In this document: positions 63,440 through 64,000 of the stretch, one piece after another | Layout of the letters: every line of letters begins with the position of its first letter | Numbering within the stretch: the stretch's first letter is position 1 | DNA from: Janthinobacterium sp. Marseille | GTDB lineage: Bacteria > Pseudomonadota > Gammaproteobacteria > Burkholderiales > Burkholderiaceae_D | Length of the DNA stretch: 64,000 bases | Assembly (NCBI RefSeq): GCF_000013625.1 | Contig: NC_009659.1 | Coordinates: 2,666,001-2,730,000 of the forward strand | Direction: 5' to 3' | Notes under the pieces: generated by a model | What the model saw: only the letters and a program-made list of their open reading frames with translations | Database searches by the model: none | What the model was told of the DNA's origin: nothing | Made by a program: the position numbers and the translations under genes

Positions 63440-64000
63440 TCAGGCAGCGACGCCCTGCTCATCCTTCACACGGACGATGCAACGGAAGCCCAAGTGGCAG
63501 GTCGCGGTATCTATCGGTTGCGCCATCCTGGCGGCGGGGCGATAGCGGCGGCAATAATTGGGTGCGCACAAGTGCGAACCACCCTTCATGACCTTGCGCG
63601 GGATCTGTACATTCTTCACGCGCTGGTCAAAGCTGCCATCCGGTTCGCCACCGCGCGGATTGTTGATGGTGCAGCAGGCATGCTGGATCTTGCTGTGTTC
63701 CTGATACCAGTCAACCGTCCACTCCCAGACATTGCCGGCCATGTCGTACAGGCCATAGCCATTGGCCGGGAAGGCACCGACCGGCGAGGTCCATTCATAG
63801 CGATCCAGCAGCGCATTCTGGTGCGGGAAATCGCCCTGCCAGTTATTCGTCATATAGCGGCCACCCGGTGTGAATTCATCACCCCAGACAAACTCGGCGC
63901 CATCCAGCCCGCCGCGTGCCGCGAATTCCCATTCGGCTTCAGTCGGCAAAGACTTGCCGGCCCACTCGGCATAGGCCTGTGCATCTTCGATCCCAACATG
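63440..64000 (-). CDS. SUMF1/formylglycine-generating-enzyme-like protein (5' end outside window)
   Basis: The frame is open to the right edge. At least 186 residues fit the C-terminal part of the FGE-sulfatase domain: LPTEAEWEFAARGG, YGLYDMAGNVWEWTVDWY, KVMKGGSHLC and YCRRYRPAARM. The Cys residues of SHLC and NYCRRY are the positions that hold the active-site pair in FGE. FGE converts a sulfatase Cys to formylglycine; a sulfatase would lie beyond the edge. Alternatively it is a sulfatase-modifying-factor relative with another role. Confidence 0.9.
   Translation of the reverse strand, partial: HVGIEDAQAYAEWAGKSLPTEAEWEFAARGGLDGAEFVWGDEFTPGGRYMTNNWQGDFPHQNALLDRYEWTSPVGAFPANGYGLYDMAGNVWEWTVDWYQEHSKIQHACCTINNPRGGEPDGSFDQRVKNVQIPRKVMKGGSHLCAPNYCRRYRPAARMAQPIDTATCHLGFRCIVRVKDEQGVAA

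Noticed and set aside
1..64000. CRISPR arrays, tRNA/rRNA genes, transposases, integrases
   Set aside because: Looked for and not found; the TpsA internal repeats are coding, not CRISPR-like.

Overview
The window looks like a chromosomal segment of a beta-proteobacterium of the Burkholderiales, most likely Oxalobacteraceae (Herminiimonas/Janthinobacterium/Collimonas type). This is judged from moderately high GC, the Bug-type (TctC) solute receptor, the protein families present and gene style; I could not run a similarity search, so the genus is a guess. No rRNA, tRNA, CRISPR array, insertion sequence or phage gene was recognised.

Region A (1-38279) is one coherent system. Two very large two-partner-secretion (TpsA, filamentous-haemagglutinin-like) exoproteins lie on the minus strand: FHA1 (runs off the left edge, at least 3,499 residues) and FHA2 (about 4,255 residues if one frameshift near 23601 is repaired). 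Each is preceded by its own three-gene cell-surface-signalling module in the order STN-domain protein, ECF sigma factor, FecR-like anti-sigma (12354-13037/11824-12354/10720-11721 and 37003-37707/36452-37000/35455-36450). Between the two modules sits one export and energising operon: TpsB transporter, DUF2341-ExbB fusion, ExbD, TonB, putative porin, periplasmic coiled-coil protein, PpiC-type chaperone, YbjN-family protein and a small protein (22199 down to 13184). PHO-box-like sites (two TGTCAY half-sites 11 bp apart) lie in every regulatory gap of this region. At both STN genes and at a small secreted-protein gene the 18-bp box is followed, exactly 10 bp later, by a TANNNT -10 element. The arrangement resembles the phosphate-starvation-induced VreA/VreI/VreR (PUMA3) and PdtA/PdtB system of Pseudomonas aeruginosa, but with the signalling module and the exoprotein duplicated around one secretion operon.

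Region B (38857-45252) is a catabolic island: Bug solute receptor, aconitase X large and small subunits, a divergent XRE-cupin regulator with a DJ-1/PfpI protein, an MHS-type transporter, a cupin protein and a ferredoxin. Region C (45389-51426) holds a QseC/QseB-like two-component system with two divergent PepSY proteins, an SDR/HxlR divergent pair sharing a perfect 23-bp-arm palindrome, and an AraC regulator. Region D (51639-56463) has a classical (type Va) autotransporter convergent with a patatin-Omp85 (type Vd) protein. With the TPS system, three type V secretion subclasses occur in 64 kb. Region E (56476-64000) is a run of exported minus-strand genes (DUF2950, DUF3300, outer-membrane protein, a Gly/Trp/Tyr-rich protein, HAD phosphatase, SUMF1-type protein cut by the right edge).
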